DNA of 64,000 nt from Rhodobiaceae bacterium (GCA_018660505.1 JABJKE010000012.1:28571-92570); one strand, 5' to 3'; positions 45,595-56,395 are shown, counted from the first letter of the stretch. The notes: generated by a model from the sequence alone, not told the origin. Made by a program: numbers and translations.

Positions 45595-48195
45595 ATGGTT
45601 CAAAAATTAGAAGAAATTATCTTTCGTTTTCGCGGTGTCATTCTGGCATTGTTTGCTGCTTTTACAATTTACAGCGGTTACTACGCGACGAATTTGAAAA
45701 TGACAGCTGGCTTTGATAAGCAATTGCCAGCCGGTCATGAATATATTCAAACATTCCAAGAATATCGCGATCGATTGTTCGGTTCGAACCGCATCATTGT
45801 GGTGTTGAAAGAACGCGAAGGGAAGATTTGGAATAAAGATTTCTTTTCCACTTACAAAGATTTGACCGACGCCCTGTTCTATATGCCTGGCGTTGCGCGT
45901 CATACGCTGACGTCGCTTTGGACGCCGAACTCGCGTTACTTTGAAATTACCGAAGATGGCTTTGTTGCCGATGACGTTATTCCTGGCACCATCACCATCG
46001 ATAATATCGATAGCGATTGCGTGTCGCGGTTGAAAACCGCCAGCTTGGCCACAACCTGTGAACCGGCTTTGGACATTATTGCCAATAACGTTATTCGCGG
46101 TGGTTTTGTCGGTCGTTTGGTGGCCAATGATTTCTCCGCCGCCATGGTGCGCGCCGAGCTGTTGGACGTCGATGTAAAAACCGGCGAGCGTCTCGATTAC
46201 TTCGACCTTGCCGATAAATTGGAAACAGACATTCGCGGCAAGTTTGAAAGCGATAAATACGAAGTTCAAATCATTGGGTTTGCGAAACTCATCGGCGATA
46301 TTGCCGATGGCGCGAGCACGGTGGTGCAATTCTTCGCGGTGGCCTTGGTGCTAACCATTCTGTCGGTTTATCTCTATGCCCGCTCGGTTATCCTCACCTT
46401 CTTACCTTTGTTCTGCTCGCTGACGTCTTTGGTCTGGCAGTTCGGTATTTTGAACATCCTCGGCTACGGGCTTGACCCATTGGCCGTGCTGGTGCCGTTC
46501 CTTGTGTTTGCCATTGGGGTGAGCCATGGGGTGCAACAGATCAACTTGATTACGGCAGAAATCTCTTCCGGTAAATCAAGCGAAGAAGCGGCCCGGGCCA
46601 GCTTCCGTGGCTTGTTGATCCCAGGTTCGATGGCCCTGATTACCGATTTGGTAGGCTTTGGGACGTTGATCCTTATCCCTATTCAGATGATTCAAGAATT
46701 GGCCATCACCGCATCGATCGGTGTGGCGCTTAAAATTCTGACCAATCTGATTATGTTGCCGGTTTTGGCGAGTTATTTCCCCATCGAGGATGGCTTTGTG
46801 GAGCGTGCCGCCAAGGCTCGTGCCAGCCGTGTCGCCTTGATGCAGAAATTGGGCAATATTGCCAATCCGCGCAATGCTGTGATTGTGGTTCTCTTGGCGG
46901 TGGTGCTGTTTGTGACGGCGTTTATACAAAGTCAAAACCGCCATGTGGGCGCGCTTCATGCAGGCTCTCCGGAGCTGCGCGAAGAAGCCCGCTATAATAT
47001 GGACAGTCGCCAGATTGCAGAGAAATTTGCGCTTGGCCTCAACCTATTGACGGTGATTGTGGAAACCCCACGCGAGGCCTGCATCAATTATCCCTATATG
47101 AAATACCTCAATGAATTCACTTGGTATTTGCGCAATGTGGATGGCGTGTCGCTGGTTCTCTCGTTGCCTTATGTAACGCGTCAATCCAGCTCTGGCTTTA
47201 ATGAAGGCAATCTGAAATGGCAGGCTCTGCCGCGCAATAAATATGCGCTGGTGCAGTCGCAGTCGCCAATTGGCGCCTCGACGGGCTTGTTGAACGAAGA
47301 ATGCACTTTGCTTACGCAGCTCATCTTCTTGGATGACTCGAAGGCCACCACCATTTCCGGTGTGACCGATGCCATTAAAGAGTTCCGCGTCAACAATCCA
47401 TCGCCTGTGGCTGATTTGCATATCATCACGGACCCACCCATGCGGGGCCCTGGCAATATCGACCTCGGCATTAAAACCGATGTGGTGGACGATGGCGTGA
47501 GCTCGGCTTTGGCCATTACCTATGATGTCAATCAAAGCACGCCAGAAGAATTGCTGGCTGCGGTTCGCGCACAGGGTGTGAAAATTGACAGCCATGAAGT
47601 GGTGCCGGTTCAAATTCGTTTGGCCTCGGGTAACATGGGCGTTGCCGCTGCGGTGAACGAAGAGATTGAAGTCTCTGAATTGCCGATGATGATTTACGTC
47701 TATCTCACCATCATCTTCTTGGTGATTGTCACCTATCGCGATTGGCGCGCCACGGTGGCGTGCTGTGTACCGCTGACTTTGGCGACCTTCATGGGCTATT
47801 GGTTCATGGAAGTTCTCGAAATCGGTCTGACGGTGGCCACCCTACCGGTGATGGTGCTGGCTGTGGGGCTGGGTGTGGACTATGCGTTCTACATCTATAA
47901 CCGCATTCAATATCACCTCTCAACCGGCCTCGATGTGACGGCGAGCTTTAAGCTTACCCTCAATGAGACCGGCATGGCGGTGGTGTTCACGGCGCTGACT
48001 TTAGCCGTGGGCGTTTCGACCTGGGCCTTCTCGGCGCTGAAATTCCAAGCCGATATGGGCTTGCTGCTAACCTTTATGTTCATGATCAATATGATTATGG
48101 CGGTAACGGTTCTGCCAGCCTTGGCCGTGGTATTGGAAATGATTGTGCCGCGGAAAACGCCGCCGAAAGCGCCAAGTGGCGCCTTGGCCCACTAA
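45595..48195 (+). CDS. RND/MMPL-superfamily exporter
   Basis: Duplicated TM bundles, FLVFAIGVSHGVQQINLI, VMVLAVGLGVDYAFYIYNRI. Confidence 0.93.
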   Translation: MVQKLEEIIFRFRGVILALFAAFTIYSGYYATNLKMTAGFDKQLPAGHEYIQTFQEYRDRLFGSNRIIVVLKEREGKIWNKDFFSTYKDLTDALFYMPGVARHTLTSLWTPNSRYFEITEDGFVADDVIPGTITIDNIDSDCVSRLKTASLATTCEPALDIIANNVIRGGFVGRLVANDFSAAMVRAELLDVDVKTGERLDYFDLADKLETDIRGKFESDKYEVQIIGFAKLIGDIADGASTVVQFFAVALVLTILSVYLYARSVILTFLPLFCSLTSLVWQFGILNILGYGLDPLAVLVPFLVFAIGVSHGVQQINLITAEISSGKSSEEAARASFRGLLIPGSMALITDLVGFGTLILIPIQMIQELAITASIGVALKILTNLIMLPVLASYFPIEDGFVERAAKARASRVALMQKLGNIANPRNAVIVVLLAVVLFVTAFIQSQNRHVGALHAGSPELREEARYNMDSRQIAEKFALGLNLLTVIVETPREACINYPYMKYLNEFTWYLRNVDGVSLVLSLPYVTRQSSSGFNEGNLKWQALPRNKYALVQSQSPIGASTGLLNEECTLLTQLIFLDDSKATTISGVTDAIKEFRVNNPSPVADLHIITDPPMRGPGNIDLGIKTDVVDDGVSSALAITYDVNQSTPEELLAAVRAQGVKIDSHEVVPVQIRLASGNMGVAAAVNEEIEVSELPMMIYVYLTIIFLVIVTYRDWRATVACCVPLTLATFMGYWFMEVLEIGLTVATLPVMVLAVGLGVDYAFYIYNRIQYHLSTGLDVTASFKLTLNETGMAVVFTALTLAVGVSTWAFSALKFQADMGLLLTFMFMINMIMAVTVLPALAVVLEMIVPRKTPPKAPSGALAH

Positions 48196-48213
48196 GGCGA
48201 GAGCCGACAAAAC

Positions 48214-48246
48214 AAACCCCGGCAAAGCGATTTGCCGGGGTTTTTT
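48214..48246 (+). terminator. Intrinsic terminator after the RND gene
   Basis: AAACCCCGGCAAA-gcga-TTTGCCGGGGTTTTTT. Confidence 0.88.
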
Positions 48247-48279
48247 ATGCCTAAATCAGCGAGAAAAAGAGGCTTCGGC

Positions 48280-48933
48280 TCAGCTGATATCTTGGCCCAA
48301 TAGCGCGCTTAAATCAGCAATGCCTTGGGCGGCGGAGACCACTTTGACGGTGCCCATGCCCATAGCGCGGGCGGGCTTTAGGTTGATGCCCAAATCATCT
48401 AGGAACACACAATCGCTGGGTGCCACGCCCAGCTTATCGCAGGCCATTTGGTAAATCGCAGGGTCGGGTTTTCGCACGCCAACTTCGGAGCTTTCGATGA
48501 CATGTTCGAACAGCTGCATCACTTTGGCCACGGCGTCGGCTTTTTCTTGCGTTCGCGCCATGCCTGCGCCCGCGCCGGTTTTGACATTATTGGTGATACA
48601 GGCAATGCGATAGCCCTCGGCTTTGAGCCGCTCTAGAACAGCCACCATTTCGGGGCGAATGGCGCCCGCCAGAAGGGCGAGCACATCACCGCCGCGCACA
48701 CTATGGCCGCGCGCTTCGGCTTCGGCCAGAAAGGCGGTATCGAAACTGGCGGCGTCAATATCGCTGCGCTCGAATTTGGCCCAAGCATTGCTGTCTGGGT
48801 TGGTGGCATTAATCCCTCGGATGAAGTTCTCGGGCAGACCGTTTTGTTTTTCATAGGCGGCAAAGGCCTCGAACGGGCTGGAGGTAATCACCCCGCCGAA
48901 ATCCCATAAAACGGCTTTGTAATTTTCGCTCAT
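48280..48933 (-). CDS. HAD-IA family hydrolase
   Basis: AVLWDFGGVITSSPFEAF, CITNNVKTG, VGVRKPDPAIY, VFLDDLGINLKPA. Confidence 0.9.
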   Translation of the reverse strand: MSENYKAVLWDFGGVITSSPFEAFAAYEKQNGLPENFIRGINATNPDSNAWAKFERSDIDAASFDTAFLAEAEARGHSVRGGDVLALLAGAIRPEMVAVLERLKAEGYRIACITNNVKTGAGAGMARTQEKADAVAKVMQLFEHVIESSEVGVRKPDPAIYQMACDKLGVAPSDCVFLDDLGINLKPARAMGMGTVKVVSAAQGIADLSALLGQDIS

Positions 48934-49016
48934 GCAAGGCTCCTCAAGTTTATTGTCTGTCAATTAAATGCTAGGCTGATGTGCGCCTTTTCGGAACATA
49001 ACAAGAGGTAAGAAAT

Positions 49017-49550
49017 ATGCAATCGCAACCCCTAAAATTTGTTGCTCGTCTGGGCGCTTGGCTCGTGCAGCGCAATGTTTTGCTGGCCAGTGGTCTGGGG
49101 GTTGTGGCCTGTATGTTTGGCTTTAGCTGGCTGAAAACCCAGCTCGGCGCGCCCATGCTCGATGAATTGCAGGGCTATGACCAGCTTGCTTTGCGCGAGC
49201 ATTTATTGCTCTATGGCGAAACCGGAAGACAGTTGCATGCGCGCTTTACCTTGAGCCTAGACATGGTGTTTCCCTTTATCTATGGCGCTTTCTTTGGCGG
49301 GCTCATGACCCTCATGGGGCCGCGCAATTGGGCTCCCTTGAGCTTGGCTTTGATGGTGGCAGTGATGGGTTTAGACGTGGCAGAGAATATCCAACTTGTC
49401 GGTCTGTTATATGGTTTCCCGAACCTCAGCGAAGCGCAAATCGCGCTGGCCAGCCAAACCACACAAGCCAAGTTTTTGGCCATACAGGGGCTGTTGCTAT
49501 GGCTTGTGGGCCTCACGCTTTGGCGGATTTATAAACGCTTGCGCGCTTAG
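49017..49550 (+). CDS. Membrane protein of unknown function
   Basis: 177 aa, several predicted TM segments; RBS upstream; converges with the yciB-like gene with a 4-bp overlap. Confidence 0.75.
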   Translation: MQSQPLKFVARLGAWLVQRNVLLASGLGVVACMFGFSWLKTQLGAPMLDELQGYDQLALREHLLLYGETGRQLHARFTLSLDMVFPFIYGAFFGGLMTLMGPRNWAPLSLALMVAVMGLDVAENIQLVGLLYGFPNLSEAQIALASQTTQAKFLAIQGLLLWLVGLTLWRIYKRLRA

Positions 49551-50152
49551 CCGTTTGGCGTTTCTTGCATATCTTTGACTTGTTGGCGACGCCCCCGCAG
49601 GGTCAGCGGCAATTGCGCCAACATGAAAAGCCCGGTGGCCGGGGCCATAATAAAGACCCGAAAAAGCACCCAAGCATCGTCGCTGAAAACCCGCCAAGCC
49701 AATTCATTGGCCACAGTCACGGCGGCGAAAAACAAGCCCCAGCGCAGCGATAGAGAAAACCAGACTTTTTCGGGGAGGTCGAATTGCGCGTGAAAGAAAA
49801 CTTTCATCATGGCCCGACCGCGCAGGGCCCCGGCCAAAAGCACCAGCGCAAACGCACCAGAAAACAGGCTCGGCTGAATTTTAATATAGGTTTTGGTTTC
49901 CGCCAGAATGGCCGCCGAGGTGAGAAGGGCGGCAATGCTGGTGGCGAAAAGGGCAAAGCGCGCCAAGCGTTTTTCTAGCACCCAAGTGACGCTGATAAGC
50001 ACCGCCGAGGCGCCGACCGAGGCACCCGCAGCGGCATAAAGACCGTAAGCTTGATGGATGGTGAAGAAAACCGCGAGAGGGGCGATTTCGCTAAACATCG
50101 AGAGGAACCGCATTTTTGGACGCGGTTCCCCTGATTTTTTGGGCTGCGACAT
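49547..50152 (-). CDS. yciB: YciB/IspZ-like inner membrane (septation) protein
   Basis: EIAPLAVFFTIHQAYGLYAAAGASV, VFFHAQFDLPEKVWFSLSLRWGLFF, NELAWRVFSDDAWVLFRV. Confidence 0.85.
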   Translation of the reverse strand: MSQPKKSGEPRPKMRFLSMFSEIAPLAVFFTIHQAYGLYAAAGASVGASAVLISVTWVLEKRLARFALFATSIAALLTSAAILAETKTYIKIQPSLFSGAFALVLLAGALRGRAMMKVFFHAQFDLPEKVWFSLSLRWGLFFAAVTVANELAWRVFSDDAWVLFRVFIMAPATGLFMLAQLPLTLRGRRQQVKDMQETPNG

Positions 50153-50157
50153 GCAGA

Positions 50158-51438
50158 TTACCCTTCTGTGATTAAATCATCCTTCAGATGACGACCAGCA
50201 ATGAAATAATGCCAAGCCGCCCAAAGGTTGACCAGCGAACAAATAAGCAGCGCATAGCGCAGGCTTTCTTGGCCATATCGATCGGCCAAAAGGTCGGACA
50301 CAATGCCCACGAATTGCGGCCCCAAGCCGAGCCCAATCATATTTAAGATGAACAAAAGAATACCGGCGGCGACCGCGCGCATCCGCAATTCGGAAATGCC
50401 TTGGGTTTGGCTGAACGTCGTCGCCTGATAGAAATTGCCCAAGAGGACGGGAATAATCATCGCCAAGAGCACCATATTGGAGCTGGTGGCCGTATAGACG
50501 AAAATATTGAACGGGAAAATAATCAGCAACGCGATGGCGGTCACCCAAAGAAACCATTTTGGGTCTTTGGCGCCAAATTTATCAGCCAAATAGCCGCCCA
50601 GCGCGATGCCAATGCCGCCTGCCACGCCCAATATTAGGCCGAACCAAGTGCCAATCTCGCCCGTGCCCATACCAAAGGACCGGATGAGGAAAGACGGCGC
50701 CCACGTAATAAAGCCATAGCCCACGAAAGCGGTGAGCGCGGCGGCGAAAGACATATGGCGGAACGATTTCTTCGCCCATAAAAAAGTTAACGTCTCGCGA
50801 ACGCTTGGCTGTTCGCCCGTATCCACGCGCCCTTCGGCCAAGCCACGCGGTGGTTCGCGCAGGGTGAAGCGGGTGATGACGGCCAGCAAAATGCCCGGCA
50901 CACCAACCAAGAAGAAGGCGGCGCGCCAGCCGAATAATTCGTTAATCCAGCCGCCAGCAAAAAGTCCGAACATAATGCCAAAAGGAATGCCAAGAGAATA
51001 AATTCCCAAAGCTGTGGCGCGTTGTTCGGCCGGATAATAATCGGCAATCATCGAGTGCGCGGGGGGCGAGCAACCGGCTTCGCCGACGCCGACGCCGATA
51101 CGCGCGGCCAAGAGATGCCAGAAGTTTTGCGCCAGACCCGAAAGCGCGGTGAAAATACTCCAGATACCCAAAGCGCCGGCGATTAAGTTGCGGCGGTTGG
51201 TGCGGTCTGCGAAGCGGGCGATTGGAATGCCCAAGGTTGCGTAAAACATGGCAAAAGCAAAACCCGTGAGCATGCCCATGGCGGTGTCAGATAGGCCGAG
51301 CTCAGACTTCACGGGTTCTAACAATATCGACAGAATTTGGCGGTCAATGAAATTAAACGTATAGATAACCACCAGAATGGCCAGCGCGTAATGGCGGCCT
51401 TTATAGATAGCGTCTGTTTCAATTGTTGTGCTGGACAT
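50158..51438 (-). CDS. MFS transporter
   Basis: NFIDRQILSILLEPVKSELGLSDTAMGMLTGFAFAMFYATLGIPIARFADRTNRR. Confidence 0.93.
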   Translation of the reverse strand: MSSTTIETDAIYKGRHYALAILVVIYTFNFIDRQILSILLEPVKSELGLSDTAMGMLTGFAFAMFYATLGIPIARFADRTNRRNLIAGALGIWSIFTALSGLAQNFWHLLAARIGVGVGEAGCSPPAHSMIADYYPAEQRATALGIYSLGIPFGIMFGLFAGGWINELFGWRAAFFLVGVPGILLAVITRFTLREPPRGLAEGRVDTGEQPSVRETLTFLWAKKSFRHMSFAAALTAFVGYGFITWAPSFLIRSFGMGTGEIGTWFGLILGVAGGIGIALGGYLADKFGAKDPKWFLWVTAIALLIIFPFNIFVYTATSSNMVLLAMIIPVLLGNFYQATTFSQTQGISELRMRAVAAGILLFILNMIGLGLGPQFVGIVSDLLADRYGQESLRYALLICSLVNLWAAWHYFIAGRHLKDDLITEG

Positions 51439-51613
51439 GAGGCTCCTCCCAAAGCAGTAGAAGCCCAGAGCCTAACAAACGTGGCGCAAAAGAAAAGTCC
51501 AAATATCAGCTAATTTTCAACCTCAAGCCTTGCATGTAAGGGCGCGTGGGTTACATTTAGCGTCACGACAAAAGCCAGGGCATACCGCCCCTTTTGATTT
51601 ACGGGAGATGAAA

Positions 51614-52807
51614 ATGAGTAACAGAGATTTCGACATTGTGGTTTATGGCGCCAGCGGCTTTACCGGACGTTTGGTGGCTGAATATATGCACAACCAATAT
51701 GGCCGCACGGTCAATTGGGCGATGGCAGGCCGCAGCGAAACCAAACTCGCGCAAGTGCGCGACGAAATGGGCATCTCCCAAGACACGCCCCTCGTGGTGG
51801 CAGATGCCGATGACGCGGCCTCGCTAAAAGCCATGGTGGAAAGCACCAAAGTATTGCTGACCACGGTTGGCCCGTATCAATTATATGGCTCGCCTGTGGT
51901 GGCGGCTTGCGCGGCCGCGGGCACGGATTACGTCGACCTCAGCGGCGAGCCAGGTTGGATGCATGAGATGATTAACGCCCATGATGGCGCGGCAAAAGCT
52001 TCGGGCGCGCGCATTGTGCATAGCTGTGGCTTCGATTCTATTCCGTTTGATATGGGGGTTTATTTTCTACAAAAAGCGGCGCAGGAAAAACTCGGCACCC
52101 ATTGCAACCAAGTGCGCGGACGCGTGCGCGCCATGAATGGCGAGTTTTCTGGTGGCACGGCCGCTTCGTTAAACGCGACGATGGCGGCTTTGGGCAAAAA
52201 CCCGGAGCTATTGCAAGTGCTCGCCAATCCGTTTTCTTTGGCAATTACCGCCAATGGCACGCATCAGGGGCCAGAACAGCCCGCCGATAACGCGATTTAC
52301 GAAGATGAGATGACGGGCATGTGGGTTGCGCCCTTTATTATGGCGGCGATCAACACGAAAAATGTGCATCGCTCGAACGCTTTGTTGGGCCATGCCTATG
52401 GCGAAGACTTTAAATATGACGAGATGATGGTGACGGGCGCTGGCGAAGAAGGCAAAGCCATGGCTGAGTTTGTGGCTGGTCACAACCCATTGGTCGGGGA
52501 AGGGGTTCCCAAACCCGGCGAAGGCCCCGATAAAGCGTCGCGCGAAGCGGGCAATTATGATGTGCTTTTCATCGGCCTAACCGCCGATGGAAACCGCATA
52601 GAAGCCAGTGTCGGCGGTGATTTAGACCCGGGCTATGGCTCGACGTCTAAAATGCTGGCGGAAAGTGCCATGTGCTTGCTGCGCGAGTGTTCGCGCGACA
52701 ACGGCGGCGTCGGTGGCGGCATTTATACGCCAGCCCCCGCTATGGGCGAGGCTTTAATCCAACGCCTATGCGATAATGCGGGGCTTTACTTCAAGCTCGA
52801 GAGCTAA
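51614..52807 (+). CDS. Saccharopine dehydrogenase-like / trans-acting enoyl reductase family protein
   Basis: DFDIVVYGASGFTGRLVAEYM, DYVDLSGEPGWMHEMI, HSCGFDSIPFDMG; start trimmed for RBS spacing. Confidence 0.88.
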   Translation: MSNRDFDIVVYGASGFTGRLVAEYMHNQYGRTVNWAMAGRSETKLAQVRDEMGISQDTPLVVADADDAASLKAMVESTKVLLTTVGPYQLYGSPVVAACAAAGTDYVDLSGEPGWMHEMINAHDGAAKASGARIVHSCGFDSIPFDMGVYFLQKAAQEKLGTHCNQVRGRVRAMNGEFSGGTAASLNATMAALGKNPELLQVLANPFSLAITANGTHQGPEQPADNAIYEDEMTGMWVAPFIMAAINTKNVHRSNALLGHAYGEDFKYDEMMVTGAGEEGKAMAEFVAGHNPLVGEGVPKPGEGPDKASREAGNYDVLFIGLTADGNRIEASVGGDLDPGYGSTSKMLAESAMCLLRECSRDNGGVGGGIYTPAPAMGEALIQRLCDNAGLYFKLES

Positions 52808-52828
52808 GCCAAAACCCCGGGGGGCGCT

Positions 52829-53809
52829 ATGGCCATTTCCAAATATGTGGATCCAGATTTAAGGCCAGGGCTGGCGCGTCTCAAAGCGCTGGTCGGGGAG
52901 GGATTGGACGTTGCTAAGGATTTGGCGGCCTCGCGGGAAAGCTCGAACGCGCGCGATGAGACCCTTGTCGAGGCGCTGCAAATCCCCCAAACCGTGCACC
53001 AAGATAGCCTCACTTGCCCGGCCGGAGAGGGACATCCCAGCGTCGACATGCGGGTGATGCATCCGCGCGATGCCAGCGGTCCCAGACCCTTGTTTTACTG
53101 GATGCATGGCGGAGGATATGTTTTGGGCACGGCCAAACAGGGTGATTTATTTACCCTGATGGCCGCCGAACATTTGGGCTGTTTCGCGGCTTCGGTGGAG
53201 TATCGATTGGCCCCTGAGGCGGCCTATCCAGAGCCATTGGAAGATTGCTATCGAGGGCTGAAATATCTGCTCGATCATGCGGATGATTTTAACATTGACC
53301 CCACGCGGGTGATTATCGGCGGGGTGAGCGCTGGCGGCGGTCTGGCTGCCGGGCTTGGCCTTTTGGTGCGCGACCGCGCTGCGGTTTCTCTGTTGGGCCA
53401 AGTGCTGCTCTATCCGATGTTGGATGACCGCAATGTAGCGCCTGCCAGCGAGGCGGTTGCCGATACGTTGGTCTGGAGCCGCAAGGCCAATGCCTTTGGG
53501 TGGCAGTCTTATTTGGGCGCCGCCTATGGCAGCGATGAGGTGCCAATATATGCGGCGCCAGCGCGCGCCCAAGACCTCTCGGGCCTGCCCCCCACGTATC
53601 TGCCGGTGGGGGATTTGGATTTGTTTTTGCAAGAGAACCTTGATTATGCCCAAAAACTGACTCGCGCCGGCGTGCCGACGCATTTTCACATTTACCCCGG
53701 GGCCTTTCATGGTTTCAACGGCTTTGCCGCCGAGGCGCCGGTCTCGCAAAATTGCAATGCTGAGATTTTAAGCTTCATGAGAAAACTTTTGTCCGAAGCC
53801 AACCAATAG
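52829..53809 (+). CDS. Alpha/beta hydrolase (HSL-type esterase)
   Basis: YWMHGGGYVLG, VIIGGVSAGGGLAAGLGL, FHIYPGAFHGF. Confidence 0.93.
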   Translation: MAISKYVDPDLRPGLARLKALVGEGLDVAKDLAASRESSNARDETLVEALQIPQTVHQDSLTCPAGEGHPSVDMRVMHPRDASGPRPLFYWMHGGGYVLGTAKQGDLFTLMAAEHLGCFAASVEYRLAPEAAYPEPLEDCYRGLKYLLDHADDFNIDPTRVIIGGVSAGGGLAAGLGLLVRDRAAVSLLGQVLLYPMLDDRNVAPASEAVADTLVWSRKANAFGWQSYLGAAYGSDEVPIYAAPARAQDLSGLPPTYLPVGDLDLFLQENLDYAQKLTRAGVPTHFHIYPGAFHGFNGFAAEAPVSQNCNAEILSFMRKLLSEANQ

Positions 53810-53818
53810 GATAGCGAT

Positions 53819-54460
53819 ATGTCCGTGCAATTGACGCTTTATGGCCCCACGGTTTCTACCTTCACGCGCATTTGCGCCATTGTGGCAGCGGAGGCGGGGC
53901 TGACTTGGGAAATCATTCCAACTGGCTCTGGCTCCAAAGATATGGCCGAGCATCATCCGTTCATGCGCTCGCCCGCCGCTTATATTGACGATTTGCATTT
54001 TTATGAAACGCCCGCGATTTGCAGTTATATCGACCGCGCTCATAATGGTGCGGCCCTGCATCCGGCCTCGCCAGAGGGGCAAGCGCGGATGTGGCAATGG
54101 GCTCATGTGGCGGCGCATTATGTGTTTCCCATCACCGAAGAACGGCTGGTTTTGCCGCGCGTCGTGGCGCCCATGATGGGGCGCGCGCCAGATGAAAAAT
54201 TAATCGAAGAGGCTTTGCCGGTTATCCGATATCACCTCGGGGTCGTAGAGACGCGGCTAAAAGAGGCGGCGTTTCTGGCCGGCGCGGAATATTCATTGGC
54301 CGATAGTTTTATGTATCCGGTTATTGAGGCCACTTGCGCCGCGCCAGAAGGGGCGGCCATGGTGGCCGATTTGCCCGTTCTGACGGCTTGGCTGAATGCG
54401 CTGCGCCATCGCCGCGCCATCCTCGAGACCGCTTGGCCTGATTTAGACGCGCTCTGTTAA
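53819..54460 (+). CDS. Glutathione S-transferase family protein
   Basis: N-terminal thioredoxin-like LYGPTVSTFTRICAIVAAEAGLTWE and C-terminal EYSLADSFMYPV. Confidence 0.88.
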   Translation: MSVQLTLYGPTVSTFTRICAIVAAEAGLTWEIIPTGSGSKDMAEHHPFMRSPAAYIDDLHFYETPAICSYIDRAHNGAALHPASPEGQARMWQWAHVAAHYVFPITEERLVLPRVVAPMMGRAPDEKLIEEALPVIRYHLGVVETRLKEAAFLAGAEYSLADSFMYPVIEATCAAPEGAAMVADLPVLTAWLNALRHRRAILETAWPDLDALC

Positions 54461-54475
54461 TCGCGCGAAGCTTCC

Positions 54476-55450
54476 CTAAAGCGCAGCGATTTGCGCCGCT
54501 GTGGTTTGCCAAAGACGGGTGGCCAAATCTTGGTCGACCGCCCAAGAGCGCACGCCGTTCATATCGGGGCTATCGTCGGCGACCAATTCGGCGACATTAC
54601 AATCATTGCAATAAAGCCCGCCCAAGCCGTCCAATTTGGCAGAGGTGGCAGCCCATAGGGTGGTGCTGGCCCCGACCGATGGCGTTTTGAAACCAGCGGC
54701 GGCCAAGTCAGACGGCGTGCCGTCTTCTTTGGTCCAGCCGAGGGCAACCATTTCCTCATTGGCCAAATGGCGTTGCAAAGGCGTGAAAATACCGCCCGGA
54801 TGAACCGAAAAAGCCCGAATGCCTTTGTCTTTACCAATCCGGTCTAGCTCAACCGCCAGCAGGGCTTTGGCGGTTTTCGATTGGCCATAAGCAGGCCATT
54901 TTTCGTAAGGGCGGTTTTCATAATGTAAATCATCTAGGTCGCCCCCGCCAATGCGGTGGCCGATGGACGACAGGGTCACGACGCGCGCGCCTTGGGCGGC
55001 TTCCAAAGCGCCCATGAGTTTATTAATGAGTGCAAAATGGCCGAAATGATTCACCCCAATTTGGCTTTCGAAACCCTGCGCGGTTTTTTCAAACGGGCAG
55101 GCCATAATGCCAGCATTGCAAATCAGCAGGTCGAGTTTTTTGTGACGGTCTAGAAAATCATCGGCAAATTTATCCACCGAGTTTAAATCCGATAAATCCA
55201 TTTTATCGACATGGCTGGCGCTGACGACACCATCGAGGGCTTTGCGGGCGCGCTCGAGGTCGCGCCCTGGGGCATGCACATGGGCGCCGGCACTGACCAG
55301 CGCTTTTACCGTTTCAAAGCCAATGCCAGAATAGCCGCCCGTTACCATTACAGTTTTGCCAGATAGGTCGAGACCGGCCACTACGTCGCTGGCTTCGGGG
55401 GTGGGTTGGATGCCGCTATCGATTGGTTTTTGATCTTTTGAAACGCTCAT
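54476..55450 (-). CDS. SDR-family oxidoreductase
   Basis: GKTVMVTGGYSGIGFETVKAL, ICNAGIMA, PYEKWPAYGQSKTAK. Confidence 0.93.
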   Translation of the reverse strand: MSVSKDQKPIDSGIQPTPEASDVVAGLDLSGKTVMVTGGYSGIGFETVKALVSAGAHVHAPGRDLERARKALDGVVSASHVDKMDLSDLNSVDKFADDFLDRHKKLDLLICNAGIMACPFEKTAQGFESQIGVNHFGHFALINKLMGALEAAQGARVVTLSSIGHRIGGGDLDDLHYENRPYEKWPAYGQSKTAKALLAVELDRIGKDKGIRAFSVHPGGIFTPLQRHLANEEMVALGWTKEDGTPSDLAAAGFKTPSVGASTTLWAATSAKLDGLGGLYCNDCNVAELVADDSPDMNGVRSWAVDQDLATRLWQTTAAQIAAL

Positions 55451-55612
55451 AATTCTCTCCCAAGGGTTCATTTTAAGATTTCTATAGTCCCAATTATGGC
55501 GCTTGCGGCGGCCATGTCAAATTTGCCGCTTTTATCCTCTAGAGGATGGCCGCTTCCTCTCTTGCGGCTTGGGCGCGCGCGGCTTAAAGTTTAGCCAACA
55601 AGGGAGAGAAAC

Positions 55613-56395
55613 ATGGAAGCCTATCAACATTTAAGCCGCTCTATTCAAGGACGCACCGCGCTTGTAACGGGCGCTGCCAGCGGCATGGGACGCGCCACAG
55701 CGCATCTTTTCGCCCGTGAGGGCGCCCATGTGGCGGTCACCGATTTAGACCTAGAGGCTTGCCAAAGCGTGGTCGATGAGATTGAAGCGGCTGGCTTTGC
55801 CACGGCCAAAGCTTGGGCCATGGATATGTCCGATGCGGCGATGATTAAGGCCTGTGTTGGCGATATCGTGGCGCATTTTGGCGGTCTCGATATTGTGGTC
55901 AATAATGCCGGTTTTTCGATGGTGGCCAAGATTGACGAAGACGCCTATCCGCAAGCTTGGGAAAAATCATTGGCTGTGATGTTGGAGGGGCCGCAACTCT
56001 TAATCCGTCAGGCTTTGCCGCATTTGCAAAAATCGGATGCCGCGCGCATCGTCAATATTTCGTCCACCGAAGGACTGGGGGGCAGTGCCGGCAGCTCGCC
56101 CTATACGGCGGCCAAACATGGGCTGATTGGCTTGACCAAAAGCCTAGCGGTAGAATTGGGCAAACAGGGCATCACGGTAAATGCGGTTTGCCCGGGGCCC
56201 ATTCATACGGGCATCACGCAGCCTATTCCCGACGAGCATAAAGCCACTTTCGCGCATCGGCGCACCGCCTTGCGCCGCTATGGCCGGCCTGAAGAAGTGG
56301 CCAATATGACTTTGTCTTTATGTTTGCCCGCCTCGAGTTATGTCACCGGCGTGGCCATTCCCGTCGACGGCGGTATGCGCGCTAGAAACAACTAG
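55613..56395 (+). CDS. SDR-family oxidoreductase (3-hydroxyacyl dehydrogenase-like)
   Basis: RTALVTGAASGMGRATAHLF, VVNNAGFSMV, SPYTAAKHGLIGLTK. Confidence 0.94.
   Translation: MEAYQHLSRSIQGRTALVTGAASGMGRATAHLFAREGAHVAVTDLDLEACQSVVDEIEAAGFATAKAWAMDMSDAAMIKACVGDIVAHFGGLDIVVNNAGFSMVAKIDEDAYPQAWEKSLAVMLEGPQLLIRQALPHLQKSDAARIVNISSTEGLGGSAGSSPYTAAKHGLIGLTKSLAVELGKQGITVNAVCPGPIHTGITQPIPDEHKATFAHRRTALRRYGRPEEVANMTLSLCLPASSYVTGVAIPVDGGMRARNN

Noticed and set aside
45343-45603. 86-aa minus-strand ORF overlapping the mmcB start by ATGA
   Set aside because: Spans the RND promoter region, no recognisable domain or good RBS; could be revisited only if conserved
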